Source: Paulinella micropora (Eukaryota; Cercozoa; Imbricatea; Euglyphida; Paulinellidae). Taken from it: a DNA stretch of 25,000 bases. The notes under the pieces were generated by a model that was given only the letters and a program-made list of their open reading frames with translations, was not told the origin of the DNA and made no database searches. The position numbers and the translations under genes are program-made. Of the stretch, positions 1-8,406 are shown piece by piece (the first letter of the stretch is position 1; every line of letters starts with the position of its first letter). Location of the stretch: positions 60,001-85,000 of the forward strand of contig WBZZ01005874.1 of assembly GCA_019918135.1 (NCBI GenBank). Direction: 5' to 3'.

Positions 1-82
1 ACAGTGAGGAAGCACGTTGTGTTTTTTTACTTATTTCTGTAGTGCACTTGAGGCCTGTGAACGACCAAACTAACGATGGCAG

Positions 83-201
83 CGTTGGAAGGTTAACTAA
101 GTTTACCGTTAGTAATTGCTTTATGAGTGGGGAAGTAATTTATTCGTGTAGTCGAATGACCGTGTAATTCTAGTGAATAAGAGTAACGGACGTAACGGTC
201 T
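83..201 (+). repeat. LTR-I fragment, opposite orientation
   Basis: This stretch is a diverged reverse complement of the right-hand third of the LTR-I repeats at 621-953, 7715-8057 and 9516-9857. It begins with CGTTGG, the same terminus LTR-I has at its outer edge, and similarity stops at about 201, just before LTR-II begins at 205. It is therefore a piece of an LTR-I lying on the plus strand, cut off by the LTR-II sequence. No polypurine tract or coding DNA goes with it inside the window. The boundary is by eye and uncertain by a few bases. Confidence 0.7.
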
Positions 202-204
202 TTA

Positions 205-400
205 TGTTAGACTATTATGATTCATATAATAATCTATGATAGCTACTACACTCTCGATGCAGACTACAACTTTAATAAGAAAAGGTGCCAGCAAGGTGCG
301 CCACGTAACTTGACTGGCCGGATCATAAGTAATGGCTCTAACGACACCGTTACTTCGATACGGCCGGTCCGTAACTATTAATTAATTATTAGTTCCAACA
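205..400 (-). repeat. LTR-II copy 1, probable 3' LTR
   Basis: About 196 bp with short inverted ends: TGTTAGACT at the left, and TGTTGGAACT read from the right on the minus strand, giving the usual TG...CA. Related copies lie at 8192-8406 and 16156-16363. On the minus strand the LTR is directly preceded by a G-rich tract (401-407), as expected for a 3' LTR. It carries the conserved imperfect palindrome at 312-369. No clean target-site duplication is visible; the left flank is CTTTA and no matching 5-bp flank follows either of the other copies. Confidence 0.7.
312..369. repeat. Imperfect palindrome inside LTR-II
   Basis: The arms GACTGGCCGGATC and GATACGGCCGGTC enclose a centre with AAGTAA and TTACTT, so about 23 bases at each end can pair with a few mismatches. 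The same structure recurs at 8310-8366 and 16270-16327 in the other LTR-II copies. It could be a hairpin in the LTR transcript or a dyad bound by a protein. Function unknown. Confidence 0.7.
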
Positions 401-407
401 CTCCCCC
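401..407 (-). other. Polypurine tract of LTR-II element
   Basis: Reads GGGGGAG on the minus strand, directly before the LTR start TGTTGG. Its position fits the plus-strand primer of an LTR retrotransposon and sets the element's orientation as minus. Confidence 0.65.
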
Positions 408-620
408 TGGAACAAAGTAAATTAATATTAATTTACGGCCGTTCCTAATTAAGTTACGTCAACTACTTAGTAACTATTTTGTGAAACATTAGAAAAACAC
501 ACACTCAAAACATATCCTCTTACCCTCACTCTCTCCGAGAAGTAATGTTGGGGTTGGCTACCCTCCTATCCACAGCAAGTACGCATCGATTAGAGTACGT
601 ACAAGGCAGCGGGCCTGTGC
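408..620 (-). mobile_element. Internal 3' remnant of LTR-II element
   Basis: AT-rich non-coding DNA between the LTR-II polypurine tract and the outer edge of LTR-I at 621. No ORF or domain is recognisable. It is read as the 3' internal end of an LTR-II element into which the LTR-I element inserted, with the other side of that element at 8058-8406. This nesting is an inference from LTR order; no target-site duplication confirms it. Confidence 0.4.
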
Positions 621-953
621 GTTGATTAGGTAATTACCCGGTCACTCACTGACCTAATACCTTTACACTCCGGTTTGCTGAGGGACTACGTTAGAAGCCA
701 CGATGCCAATCGACACTTTAATTCGCAAGTAGATAGCAGAACTGACAAACTCAAAGGTAATAACGAAACTGAAATAAAGTCCGCACGACTGTAATTATTA
801 CACAATGGTTATTGTCCAATCCTGAAATGCCAATATAGACCGTTACGTCCGTTACCATTATTGACTAGAACTATACGGTCATTCGACTATACGAATAAAT
901 TACTTACCAGTCACAAAGCAATTACTAATGGTAAACGTAGTTACCTACCAACG
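621..953 (-). repeat. LTR-I copy 1 (3' LTR)
   Basis: 333 bp, matching 7715-8057 and 9516-9857 over their whole length. Ends are GTTGATTAGGTAAT on the left and, read from the right on the other strand, GTTGGTAGGTAAC, so the repeat has inverted termini of about 13 bases. It follows a polypurine tract on the minus strand, marking it as the 3' LTR. It lacks a few bases present in the other copies, near the left end and after GTAGAT. Confidence 0.85.
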
Positions 954-963
954 CTTCCCCCTT
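954..963 (-). other. Polypurine tract of LTR-I element
   Basis: AAGGGGGAAG on the minus strand abuts the 3' LTR start (CGTTGG), the expected place for the plus-strand DNA synthesis primer. Confidence 0.8.
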
Positions 964-1528
964 AGTTCTATGTCAATGTGCAAATTATCAATCAATACAT
1001 CTACGATTAATAACTATAAGAAATGCGATAATGGCCTCCATCTCAATTAGTACTGAAATCGTGTTTGGTCACAAAACTTGTAAATTGCCAACACTGTCAG
1101 TCCATCGTAGTCGCCTCTTTGTCAAATTGACATCTCGACTTTGTCGATTAAAGCTTCATCAAAGGTCATCCAATGTGGTTATACTCATACGTAGCTGAAT
1201 TACATTACTGACTCTGCAAGTCACATATAATTAATTAATAATGCCATTCCGCCAAAATGAAAACTACTCCTTGCGAAGACCGCTGTGACGGCTGATGTCC
1301 ATATCCCGCTCTTGCCGCGACTAATGAGCGATGGTGGAGAGTCAACACGCCTCGTTCTCGCGCTAAACTTCTACTTCAACGGGAACACCGTCACAAGATG
1401 CCGCTCAACTACCTGCGCATGACACTTCCTGCACTCTTCAAAGAGAGAAAACTCACAAAAGAACAACATGAGTTGACTTTGCATAAATTTGCGTATTTAT
1501 GGTGAGTTTGCAGACTTGAGACATAAAA
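964..1528 (-). mobile_element. 3' non-coding region of LTR-I element
   Basis: AT-rich sequence between the RNase H stop (1529) and the polypurine tract. I see no ORF, no tRNA-like fold and no internal repeat here. A 565-bp 3' untranslated region is long for a Copia element, so part of it may be foreign insertion, but nothing marks a boundary. Confidence 0.5.
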
Positions 1529-2190
1529 TCATGGATCAAGTGTTACCATAAACTTACTATCGAGATATTCGAATTGGTCCTTAGGAACATGTTTAGTTAG
1601 TACGTCTGCGATTTGTTTCTTAGTTTCTACATTTATAAATTTAATCTCATTGTCTCCCTGTGCGTGATGAATGAAATGAAGTTCTAGGGGTAAGTGTTTA
1701 GTACGTGGTCCAGACATTCCCCTTTCTGCTGCTAAGATAGTCTGTGCATTATCTTCATAAAGTTCTATCGGTCCTTTCTGTGCTATGTCTAATTCTTCCG
1801 TGATATGTCGGATAGCCAATCCTTCCCGTATACACTCTGCTGCTGCGAAAATTTCAGCGTCATTAGAATTAAGTGCAATTCTAGTCTGTCGCTTTGACAA
1901 CCAAGCTAACGGGTATCCTCCCCAAAGCACTACATATCCTGTACGTGACTTTCCGGTTTTCTTACAGACCTTGTGTGCTGCATCGGGCCACAGAGTAATT
2001 CGCGGGTATGCCCTTCCCTCTTGCGATTACCTAGGCCCGTGAAATGCAATACCGCGATACGAACCTTTCAAATACCTGAAGATCCTACCTAACATAGCAT
2101 AAGCAAGTCCTGGATTTACTGTCTGCATTACACTAGCTGCATTCAGTGCTTGATCTGCATCTGGTCGTGTCATCTTAGTTAGAAACAAAG
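1529..2190 (-). pseudogene. Copia RNase H with RT-RNase H connection
   Basis: RNase H degrades the RNA strand of the RNA/DNA hybrid during reverse transcription. One frame runs from about 2190 to 1529. It starts with the connection region (TRPDADQALNAASVMQTVNP, then RYLKGS), has an in-frame TAA at 2027-2029, then PDAAH (first acidic residue, near 1982), GYVVLWGG, NDAE, YEDNAQ and the closing ADVLTKH. These match the Copia RNase H signature (D, E, D, D). No AUG lies near the front, as expected for part of a polyprotein. Apart from the one stop this domain is well kept. Confidence 0.85.
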
Positions 2191-2298
2191 TTTTCCTACT
2201 AGACTAGGTATCGAATGCTTTCTAAGAGCGCTTGTTTCTCCCATGGGCTCGGGCTCATGTTCTGCACTTGGAGTACTTACTGGTCTAACATCGGCATA
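2191..2298 (-). pseudogene. Broken RT connection segment
   Basis: Between the RT palm and the connection region no frame stays open. A stretch reading GETSALRKHSIPSLVGKL in one frame resembles the segment of Copia RT that precedes the conserved (Y/F)L(T/S)..TRPD motif, so at least two small indels have hit here. Confidence 0.5.
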
Positions 2299-2664
2299 TC
2301 ATACATCCTTTAATATCTGGTTCTGGTACCTATTCTGGTGCAATAAAATGCGTCCTCCTTCCTGAACAATCTCTATTCTCTTAAACTCCTTAGCCACTCC
2401 CAAACGCTTAAGAGAATGAAACTTTTCTAGTTTACTAGCGAAACGGTCATACGCTCGTTCGTTAGGAGCTGAGAAAATAAGATCGTCTACATGGAAAATA
2501 CCTATGATAGCATCTCTTACTGGCTTATCCTTTTCTACGAACATGCATAAATCTGAGTCTGGTAACCTGAATCCTAATTCCTCTAACTTAGGGGCTAAAA
2601 TCTCATACCATCTCCTACCAGCTTGCGGCGCGCCATACAGAGCTCCATCTACTCTCCATATCAT
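2299..2664 (-). pseudogene. Copia reverse transcriptase, palm with DD box
   Basis: This part carries the RT active-site box FHVDD (residues 57-61, replacing the usual YVDD of Copia) and the upstream LYGAPQAGRRWY motif (residues 9-20; LYGLKQ.P..W in most Copia elements). After the box come GVAKEFKRIEIVQ and LLHQNRYQNQIL, both typical of the end of RVT_2. It overlaps the preceding RT part by four bases in a different frame, so one small indel near 2662 separates the two halves. Confidence 0.9.
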
Positions 2665-3230
2665 GCCTCATGCTCCTCACTGTCTATCCCATCGGGTGCA
2701 TAAGCATAAACAGGATCATGCATTCGTGCATTTATATAAGCATTTTTGAAGTCGCATAGCTTATGTCCATGCCATGCTGCAAGCTTAGACAAAAAGAGTA
2801 ATGAGCGATGTGCGGCGCAGGGTACAAACAATTGATCTGGGTTATAGCTAACTCCTGGCTCTAGCATATCTCCCCGCAAAGCTAACCTTGACTTAATGAA
2901 CTTACGTCCTTTATCGTCTAGTTTGACTTTATGTACCCACGTGAGTCTCACTACTTTTACTCCCTTTTCTTTCGCTTCCTTAGGGCTTACCCACGTGTAA
3001 GTGTTAAAAGACTTCATAGCTTCAATCTCTTTATCCATTCCGGCTTTCAACTCTTTCGCAGTTAAACCCTCATCGATATCTACGATTGCCTTTGGTACCT
3101 TCAATGTCAGGTACAGTAACGCAGTGGTATGACCCTCTACGATACTTTCTGCGGACATCTCGGGATGCTCTAGTTCTCCGACGGGTCTTATCCTATTTAT
3201 CCGATACTTTCTAATCTCGCTGTCTAACAT
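2661..3230 (-). pseudogene. Copia reverse transcriptase, N-terminal half
   Basis: First half of the RVT_2 domain. Visible motifs are LKAGMDKEIEAMKSFNTYTW (residues 62-80, the M..E...L..N.TW start), VHKVKLDDKGRKFIKSRLALRGD (fingers), and CDFKNAYINARM with the first catalytic Asp at residue 160 (D.K.AFL.G in most Copia). The frame stops at a TGA just after the EEHEA segment and RT continues in the next frame. The first Met here is not a real start; the protein is a polyprotein piece. Confidence 0.9.
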
Positions 3231-3349
3231 CTTTCTACTTGACCGTCGTCAAAGACTACGAAGTGACTGGGCTTAGGCATCTTACGGACTTTAAGTCTCT
3301 CTCCCTTCTCGCATGGTTCTAAGACTTTCCCTTCTCTCTTAACTGATTG

Positions 3350-4822
3350 TCAGTTGTCTCCATATTCTTCCTTTGCCCATTCTTCTCCGAAAGCTACTTC
3401 CGGCACACTAACTCTCTCTCCTGTCAATGTAGCTGCTTTTACTGCTGCCTTCTTTTCTGGAGGTGGTTGTGTAACTGGTGTCCTAACCTTTGCTTCTCGT
3501 TTCCCTCTCATTATATTAGCTGATGTGAATTTATCACTTTGCTCCCAGGTGAGGCCCTTATTGGACGCGTCTCCCTCTACGTACCTCCTACTAGGGTGGT
3601 CTGCTTCGGGGCGTTGCGCCTCTAACGATGTGACGGGTGTTGCCCCATCATCCCTGTTGTCAACTATTTCTACCTTTGACTCTGATGGGAGACCGGAATC
3701 TGGATCGTGAATGCCCTTATCTTCCTGTTGCTCCTCATGCTTGTCAAACTCCCCCTCAACCTTAAGTTCGGGTTCGTCTGTAGGCTGTTCTAGCTGACCG
3801 GTGTCACTACTCTCCCCCTCAGATTCCTCGTCGTCCCATCTGACTTCTCTGGGTGGGTGAGCCTCCTTACCAACTATATTGGGGTCAAAGCGTACATTAC
3901 GCACATTAGTAATGATCTTGCGACCATCCCAAACTCTGTATAGTTCCTTAAATACATCGCACCCAAACAACATCACGCGTTTTCCCCTATAGTTTCCTTT
4001 CCCTACCTGCTTTCCTATGTACATTACACCTAAACATCCTATAGGCTTCAGTTGTCTGATAGCTGGCTTGTAGCCTAGACATTGCTCAAAAGGGGAAGTG
4101 CCCTTTCTAGGTCCTGTCGTGGCCGGCAGAATGTTGTGCAAGGTTGTGGCGGTATGTTCCATCTCTGCCCAAAATTGTGGAGGCAAGTTAGCCTCGTACC
4201 ACATGGCCCGGGCTGGTCCGGCTGTGATGTCATTGACCTTCTCAGCTATAGGATTGCCATCTTTGTCACCTGGAGCACTAGTCTTCCAAATGAATTGAAG
4301 CGGCTTCCACCACTCTATGATTTCAGTTGGGACATCGAACTCGTTATCACAAGTGATCTGTCTGACTTTCCTTCCTGTCTGCCTCTCAAACCATGCTACA
4401 GCTTGCTTCAAACACTCTACAAACTCGTTCTTATATCGTAAGTAAAAATCCTTAATGTACCCCGAGTAATCGTCTGTTACGCAAAATTTGTAGTACTTGC
4501 CGTGAATTGACATGACCGCCCATGGTCCGGAAGTATCTACATGCAAAATCTCACAAGGGTAACTGGCTCTCCTAATTCTATTAGCCTTAAATCGGGGCAA
4601 CACTTTAGCTTTCCCCATCATACAGGCTTCGCAAAATCTAACTCTATCTTCGCTTCCTGTCACTTTTCTACCCATTGCCTTGCCTAATTCAATAATAGGT
4701 CTTTGGTAATGCTTTATGACCATTACACTGATGCATGACATAAATGTCAATCGGCTTATCTTTCTCGCCTTTCTCAGGATACATAGCGTATAGCACGCTG
4801 CCTCTAGCTTCCTCGTTCTCAC
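3350..4822 (-). pseudogene. Copia integrase (zinc-binding end, catalytic core, tail)
   Basis: Integrase inserts the cDNA into the host genome. The 490 residues show the CEAC half of the HHCC zinc site (residues 64-67), then the rve core with D96 (HVDTSGP), D159 (TCDN) and E194 (IAEK). D159 and E194 are 34 residues apart, close to the D,D-35-E spacing. The His half (VMHQCNGH) lies in another frame at about 4735-4710, so a frameshift near 4715 splits the zinc site. After the core come GYKPAIRQLKPIGC and FDPNIV, the usual Copia integrase end, then about 150 charged residues leading to RT. The catalytic triad is intact. Confidence 0.9.
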
Positions 4823-5103
4823 TTACTCTCGCTTGCTTGCTCTCTTTTTCTCTCTCTTTGGTTTCTCTCTTTCACTTTGGGGTTGTAACGCTCGTTTATG
4901 TTGAGGGGCTTATCCTATTCATTGTCCCAGCGGTAGAGCATGCCATGTGTACGTTTTCCCCTCACGATCACTTCACTTTCTTTTATTCTTATGGGGTGTT
5001 TGAGGATTAGAAGTTGCCCGTTCTGGTGAATGATAGACCGATGATGGTTGTGGTCCATGTTTCCTGTGGACATGATGTTAACCGGTACCCTAGTGTCTAA
5101 CAC
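4823..5103 (-). pseudogene. Pre-integrase region, end of protease
   Basis: Contains PVNIMSTGNMDHN, matching the P..NLLS..QL motif that follows Copia protease, and GMLYRWD, like the NGLY.L end of the GAG-pre-integrase domain. It lines up with the second element at about 12870-13060 (ILKHPIRIKESEVIVRG beside VLKFPIHIKEDQIVARG), which supports the call. The frame breaks at 4915 (TAG) and continues in other frames. The D-S/T-G protease active site itself is not found upstream in any frame; it has been lost or changed beyond recognition. Confidence 0.7.
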
Positions 5104-5683
5104 TTATTCTCTTAAAGTCTTCAAAGCCTGTCACCTTTCCGTGTTCTGTGTCTCTTTTACTGCTCTTCCCCACAGGTGTGTCGTGTGTGTGTGTGTCACT
5201 TGCCTGCTGTGCTTGTGACTCTACACGGTCTCCTACTCTATCTATCGGGGACGGACCTTGTGGCAGTAGCAATGGGGGCCAAGACTTCCCTTCTCTTGTC
5301 CCTCTTACATGCTCAACAGCCTCATTGGATGCAGTCTCCCTTTCAGCTCTAGTCCCGCCGGTCCTTGCCTCTTTCCCTGGCAAAACAGCATCATTCCGTG
5401 AAACTGAACTAACTACTTTCTTACCGGGTTTTTTGACACTTTGCTTGTCTTTTTCCCCGATATTTGCGGAACTTAGCGAGTCTTTCTTCCCGGGTTTTGC
5501 CGTATCTTTGAGCGAAACTTGCTGTGCACTCACCCCCTTTCCCTCCCTCTCTCTCAGTATTCGTATCGTCTCTCTCTGATGGAAAGTCACGGGAAGGGCG
5601 TGGGCGACGTGATGGGTCTTGTAACAGGTCAATAGGAGGAAATAGAGGGTCTTGGCGAGCATAGTACCCGCACAAATCTGCAT
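5090..5683 (-). pseudogene. Gag-pol spacer, Lys/Ser/Thr-rich
   Basis: A 197-residue open frame, basic and rich in K, S, G and D, with no recognisable catalytic motif. It sits where the protease should begin. Its last part (HGKVTGFEDF) may be the remnant of the G.GKV strand of the protease, followed by a one-base frameshift into the pre-integrase piece. Low complexity makes any stronger claim unsafe. Confidence 0.5.
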
Positions 5684-5957
5684 ACGCTAGCATTTTTGCT
5701 TCCTCTCCCTCCTTACCGCAACTCCCCCCCTGTCCAAACCTAACTCCACACTGCTCTCCCTTCCAGTGAAGCCCTTGAAAACGAATGGTTAGTGGGCCTG
5801 TTATGTTGCTCTGAGGAGTGGATGTAGTGGAATGTGGTGATTCTTTCATTGTCTGTCTAGAGTTCTGAGGGGGTGTGGGTGTCGGTTTCTCTTGTTCTTT
5901 CCGTTTCTCTTTCACTTGTGATTGAGAGGGTTTTGGTTGCAATGGTGAGGGTTGCAC
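5421..5957 (-). pseudogene. Gag-pol spacer with Cys/His module
   Basis: The frame has a Pro/Ser/Gln-rich start and then a compact Cys pattern: QC-x9-C (residues 70 and 80), x15, C96-x2-Y99. The second Copia element has the same spacing at the same place (C39-x9-C49 ... C77-x2-H80), so here the final His seems to be replaced by Tyr. Such C-x9-C ... C-x2-H units resemble small zinc-binding modules known from viruses and mobile elements. Its role in the element is unknown. The frame overlaps the downstream spacer frame, so one indel joins them. Confidence 0.55.
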
Positions 5958-6023
5958 GCGTTGCGTGGGTGGTGAGGTTGTGATGCAGGAGTTGTTGTTG
6001 TAGAGGTGTCGGGGTGTTGAGCA

Positions 6024-6574
6024 CTAGTGAGAGTGCGTTGTGGGGGGTTGTGGGGTCTGTCTCGGAGTGTGTTTCGAGCCAAAGGAGCACTCGACAGTTC
6101 CCCCCCCCCCCCCCCCACGGGCTTTAGCGGGTTGTTCCAAGGGTTTATTGTCACTTTGCTCCGTTTGGGGATCACTTTCCTCCTCGCCCTCTTGCTCAGC
6201 TTCACGAGCAATTATTCTTTCCGCACTTTCAATGTTTCCCTCCATTGCATCCTCTCCACCCTCCATAATGACTAGCTCGTACTCTTCCTCTTCAGAGCTG
6301 TCTTCCCCTTCAGACTTATCTCCTTCTTCCTCTTCACCCTCCTCTCCTACTTCTCCTCTCATTAGAGTAAATCTTTTGGCTCCTTTCTTTCGAAACAGGC
6401 CATTCTTGTCTCTTTGCTTTTCTTTTGAGGAGTTAGAGTGAGAGAACTTTGAACGGGTTCGTTTGGGGCTTGACTTAAGTTTGGGGCAAAAACGCTTAGT
6501 GTGTCCAGTTTGGTAGCAGTGGTAGCATGTTGCCGTGAGCCACCATTCCTGCTCTGAACTGTCACTATTCCCAT
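6024..6574 (-). pseudogene. Gag CCHC zinc knuckle and acidic spacer
   Basis: The nucleocapsid knuckle, CYHCYQTGHTKRFC (C-x2-C-x4-H-x4-C), is encoded at 6527-6486; it binds the element RNA. It is followed by a basic stretch and then a strongly acidic, Glu/Ser-rich spacer (6362 down to about 6120). A run of 17 C (6100-6116, G on the coding strand) interrupts the frame, and coding similarity is hard to follow across it. The knuckle is complete, with all four metal ligands. Confidence 0.8.
6486..6527 (-). other. CCHC zinc-knuckle motif
   Basis: Fourteen codons giving C-x2-C-x4-H-x4-C, the standard retroviral-type nucleocapsid motif, inside the Gag frame described above. Confidence 0.9.
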
Positions 6575-6849
6575 TACCTTCGCCCTTTTCCCCTTTCCCG
6601 TTCTTTGTCCATTTCTTGTGTTTCTCTCTCTTTCCTCCTTTCTATCCTCCCTCTCCCTCTCCTAGCAGTCTCTCCCTTACCCTCTCTCTTCCTCTCTTTC
6701 TCCTTCCTACGTTCCTTTCTGAGTCTCTTCTGCTTTGCTTCCCACAACACGCAAATTTCTCTTGCCGACTCTACCATATCATCATGGGTTGGCCTGCTCG
6801 CTGCTGCTAATCTATAATGATCATTGAGGCATGCAGGCCCATAATATTA
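6574..6849 (-). pseudogene. Gag, C-terminal basic segment
   Basis: In the same frame as the Gag piece upstream, after two adjacent TAA codons (6847-6852). It begins with YYGPACLNDHYRLAAASRPT and becomes an Arg/Lys/Glu-rich helical stretch likely to form a coiled coil. The kept frame on both sides of the stops suggests Gag once read through here. Confidence 0.65.
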
Positions 6850-7668
6850 TTAGGCCTCACGCTCTGCTAGCTTCTCTAACAACCCATTTACTGCTTCCTC
6901 TGGCTCAAAAGGCTTCCCTCTCAGGGCCTCTAGCCAGTTCTTCTGCAGTAGATGTTGTGTTAGATACTCATCCATATCCTCTGTCGGTCTCGGTCTCATC
7001 TCTTTAAATGCTTTCTCCTCTATATATCTCGCCGCACCACTTACATTACCGTATTTTTCTTTGACAATGCCGACTTTCTCAAACGGGCAATGAACCTTTT
7101 TGCTGCGAAGAAATTGAATCACTTTAGATTCCGAGGATGCTGTCGTAACGAGAAGTTGGAACATTCTGCAGCGATGCAGATATTGCTGCTCTTCTCTGTA
7201 TCTCTTCTTTCGCAGCAAGTATACACCCTTGTTGGTTCTTGTCATCGCTCTTTTCTTCTTTCTGATTGCCTTTTCCTCCCAAGCTTTCTTCTCTTCCTTT
7301 GTGAGGTCTTTCCAGTTGGCAGGTTTCTCTGTCTGTGTCTTCTGGTCTTGTGGTGTTTGGCTACCTCTCTGTCTCTGTTGTCGTGGTTGTTGTGTCTCTG
7401 TTTCATCTTTTTCGTCTGATCCCTCCGGTGTGTCCACCTCGTGTGGTTTTCTCGGTTCTTCCATGAGTTTCTTCTGCTTTTCTCATCCTGTCACTATCAG
7501 AACCATATTTTGTTTTTTTGCCGCTTTATGGTCTTGGAAAGCATCATGAAACATATCCCCGACTGTTATGCTAATCCCGTAGGCATACTCCTCTATCTGG
7601 TAATAGCAACTCTGTAAATCCTTTTTGTTTCCGCTAAACACCTGTGTGTGAGACATCAATTGTCTCAT
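6850..7668 (-). pseudogene. Gag, N-terminal and central part
   Basis: Gag forms the virus-like particle. The frame runs from an ATG at 7668, about 50 bases inside the 5' LTR, to TAA at 6850, with one in-frame TGA at 7483. The segment from 7464 starts MEEPRKPHEVD, has a charged Gln/Glu/Lys-rich region, then a helical region ending EEAVNGLLEKLAEREA. I could not match it to a named Gag family. The TGA is shared with the truncated copy at 8780-9470, so it predates their separation; translation could instead start at 7464. Position directly after the LTR, and a knuckle downstream, support the Gag call. Confidence 0.7.
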
Positions 7669-7700
7669 GCTAATCGCATGGTGCCGAAATTCGTTTCCCC

Positions 7701-7714
7701 AGCGGCTTATAACG
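7701..7714 (-). other. Probable primer-binding site, anticodon-arm-like
   Basis: The 14 bases directly inside the 5' LTR read AGCGGCTTATAACG on the plus strand, i.e. the element RNA is complementary to such a tRNA segment. This looks like a tRNA anticodon arm (loop CTTATAA, anticodon TAT, Ile) rather than a 3' acceptor end; no TGG follows the LTR directly. Drosophila copia and yeast Ty5 prime from the anticodon region of an initiator-Met half-tRNA, so an analogous mechanism is possible. A TGG also occurs 13 bases in, which could be a conventional but displaced site. Confidence 0.4.
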
Positions 7715-8057
7715 GTTGATTAGGTAATTACCCGGTCACTCACGGACCTAATCACATACCTTTACACTCCGGTTTGCTGAGGGACTCCGTTAGAAGCCAC
7801 GATGCCAATCGACACTTTAATTCGCAAGTAGATCAGTAGTAGAACTGACAAACTCAAAGGTAATGACGAAACTGAAATAAAGTCCGCAGGACTGTAATTA
7901 TTACACAATGGTTATTGTCCAATCCTGAAATACCAATATAGACCGTTACGTCCGTTACCATTATTGACTAGAACTATACGGTCATTCGACTATACGAATA
8001 AATTACGTACCAGTCACAAAGCAATTACTAACAGTAAACGTAGTTATCCTACCAACG
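7715..8057 (-). repeat. LTR-I copy 2 (5' LTR)
   Basis: 343 bp, nearly identical to 9516-9857 and about 96-97% similar by eye to the 3' LTR at 621-953. Ends GTTGATTAGG and CCAACG form the inverted termini. As 5' LTR it should hold the promoter, but I see no clear TATA box. Confidence 0.85.
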
Positions 8058-8191
8058 GCCCCGCCCTATGCCTCGATGTTCCCCGTAATTTGGACTAAGA
8101 ACTGCGGGCGGCGGCCAGCCTCAGCAAAATTGTGTGTCACCCGGGCGATTAAAACTCTGTGTCAGAGTTCGCACAACAAGGCTCGATAACC
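8058..8191 (-). mobile_element. 5' internal remnant of LTR-II element with primer-like site
   Basis: Lies between LTR-I and LTR-II copy 2. Its right end (about 8140-8191) matches 16110-16155, which sits just inside LTR-II copy 3, so this is internal LTR-II element sequence. The bases next to the LTR read GGCTCGATAACC on the plus strand, like a tRNA anticodon arm. No coding remains. Confidence 0.55.
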
Positions 8192-8406
8192 TGTTAGACC
8201 AATATAACTTAATATAAAGACTCCTCCGGAACTGACTAACAACCCCGTCTGCAGTAACGAAGCTTTAATACTTGAACGCGCAGAACCAACAAAAAGCGCA
8301 GAGTAATATGACTGGCCGGATATAAGTAATGGCCCTAACGACACCGTTACTCTTATACGGCCGGTCCATGTAGCTATTAATATTGATTATTAGTGAGACT
8401 CTAACA
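8192..8406 (-). repeat. LTR-II copy 2, probable 5' LTR
   Basis: Starts TGTTAGACC and ends CTAACA. It shares with copies 1 and 3 the palindrome (8310-8366) and AT-rich end, and with copy 3 the sequence flanking its left side. Middle parts are diverged, making this the most decayed copy. With 205-400 it may bracket an LTR-II element that now holds the LTR-I element. Confidence 0.6.

Larger units (their letters stand above)
621..8057 (-). mobile_element. Full-length Ty1/copia element with LTR-I ends, decayed
   Basis: The order on the minus strand is 5' LTR (7715-8057), primer-site-like sequence (7701-7714), Gag (7668-6574), CCHC knuckle and acidic spacer, Cys/His module, pre-integrase, integrase, reverse transcriptase, RNase H (to 1529), polypurine tract (954-963) and 3' LTR (621-953). 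Integrase lying before reverse transcriptase is diagnostic of Ty1/copia (Pseudoviridae-like) elements rather than Ty3/gypsy. Frameshifts and stops break the reading frame many times and the aspartic protease motif is not found, so this copy cannot be autonomous as read. The two LTRs differ at roughly ten positions and a few indels by eye. Confidence 0.9.

Noticed and set aside
7090..7549. Plus-strand Leu/Phe/Cys-rich frames, repeated at 8892-9351
   Set aside because: Antisense to gag on the minus strand; the repeat is explained by the duplicated gag, and the hydrophobic look by the charged codons of Gag read backwards.
7690..7714. tRNA gene
   Set aside because: Only an anticodon-arm-like segment is present; no acceptor, D or T arms. 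Better read as a primer-binding site.
621..8057. Endogenous retrovirus
   Set aside because: Integrase precedes RT and no envelope-like ORF exists, so this is a Copia-type retrotransposon.
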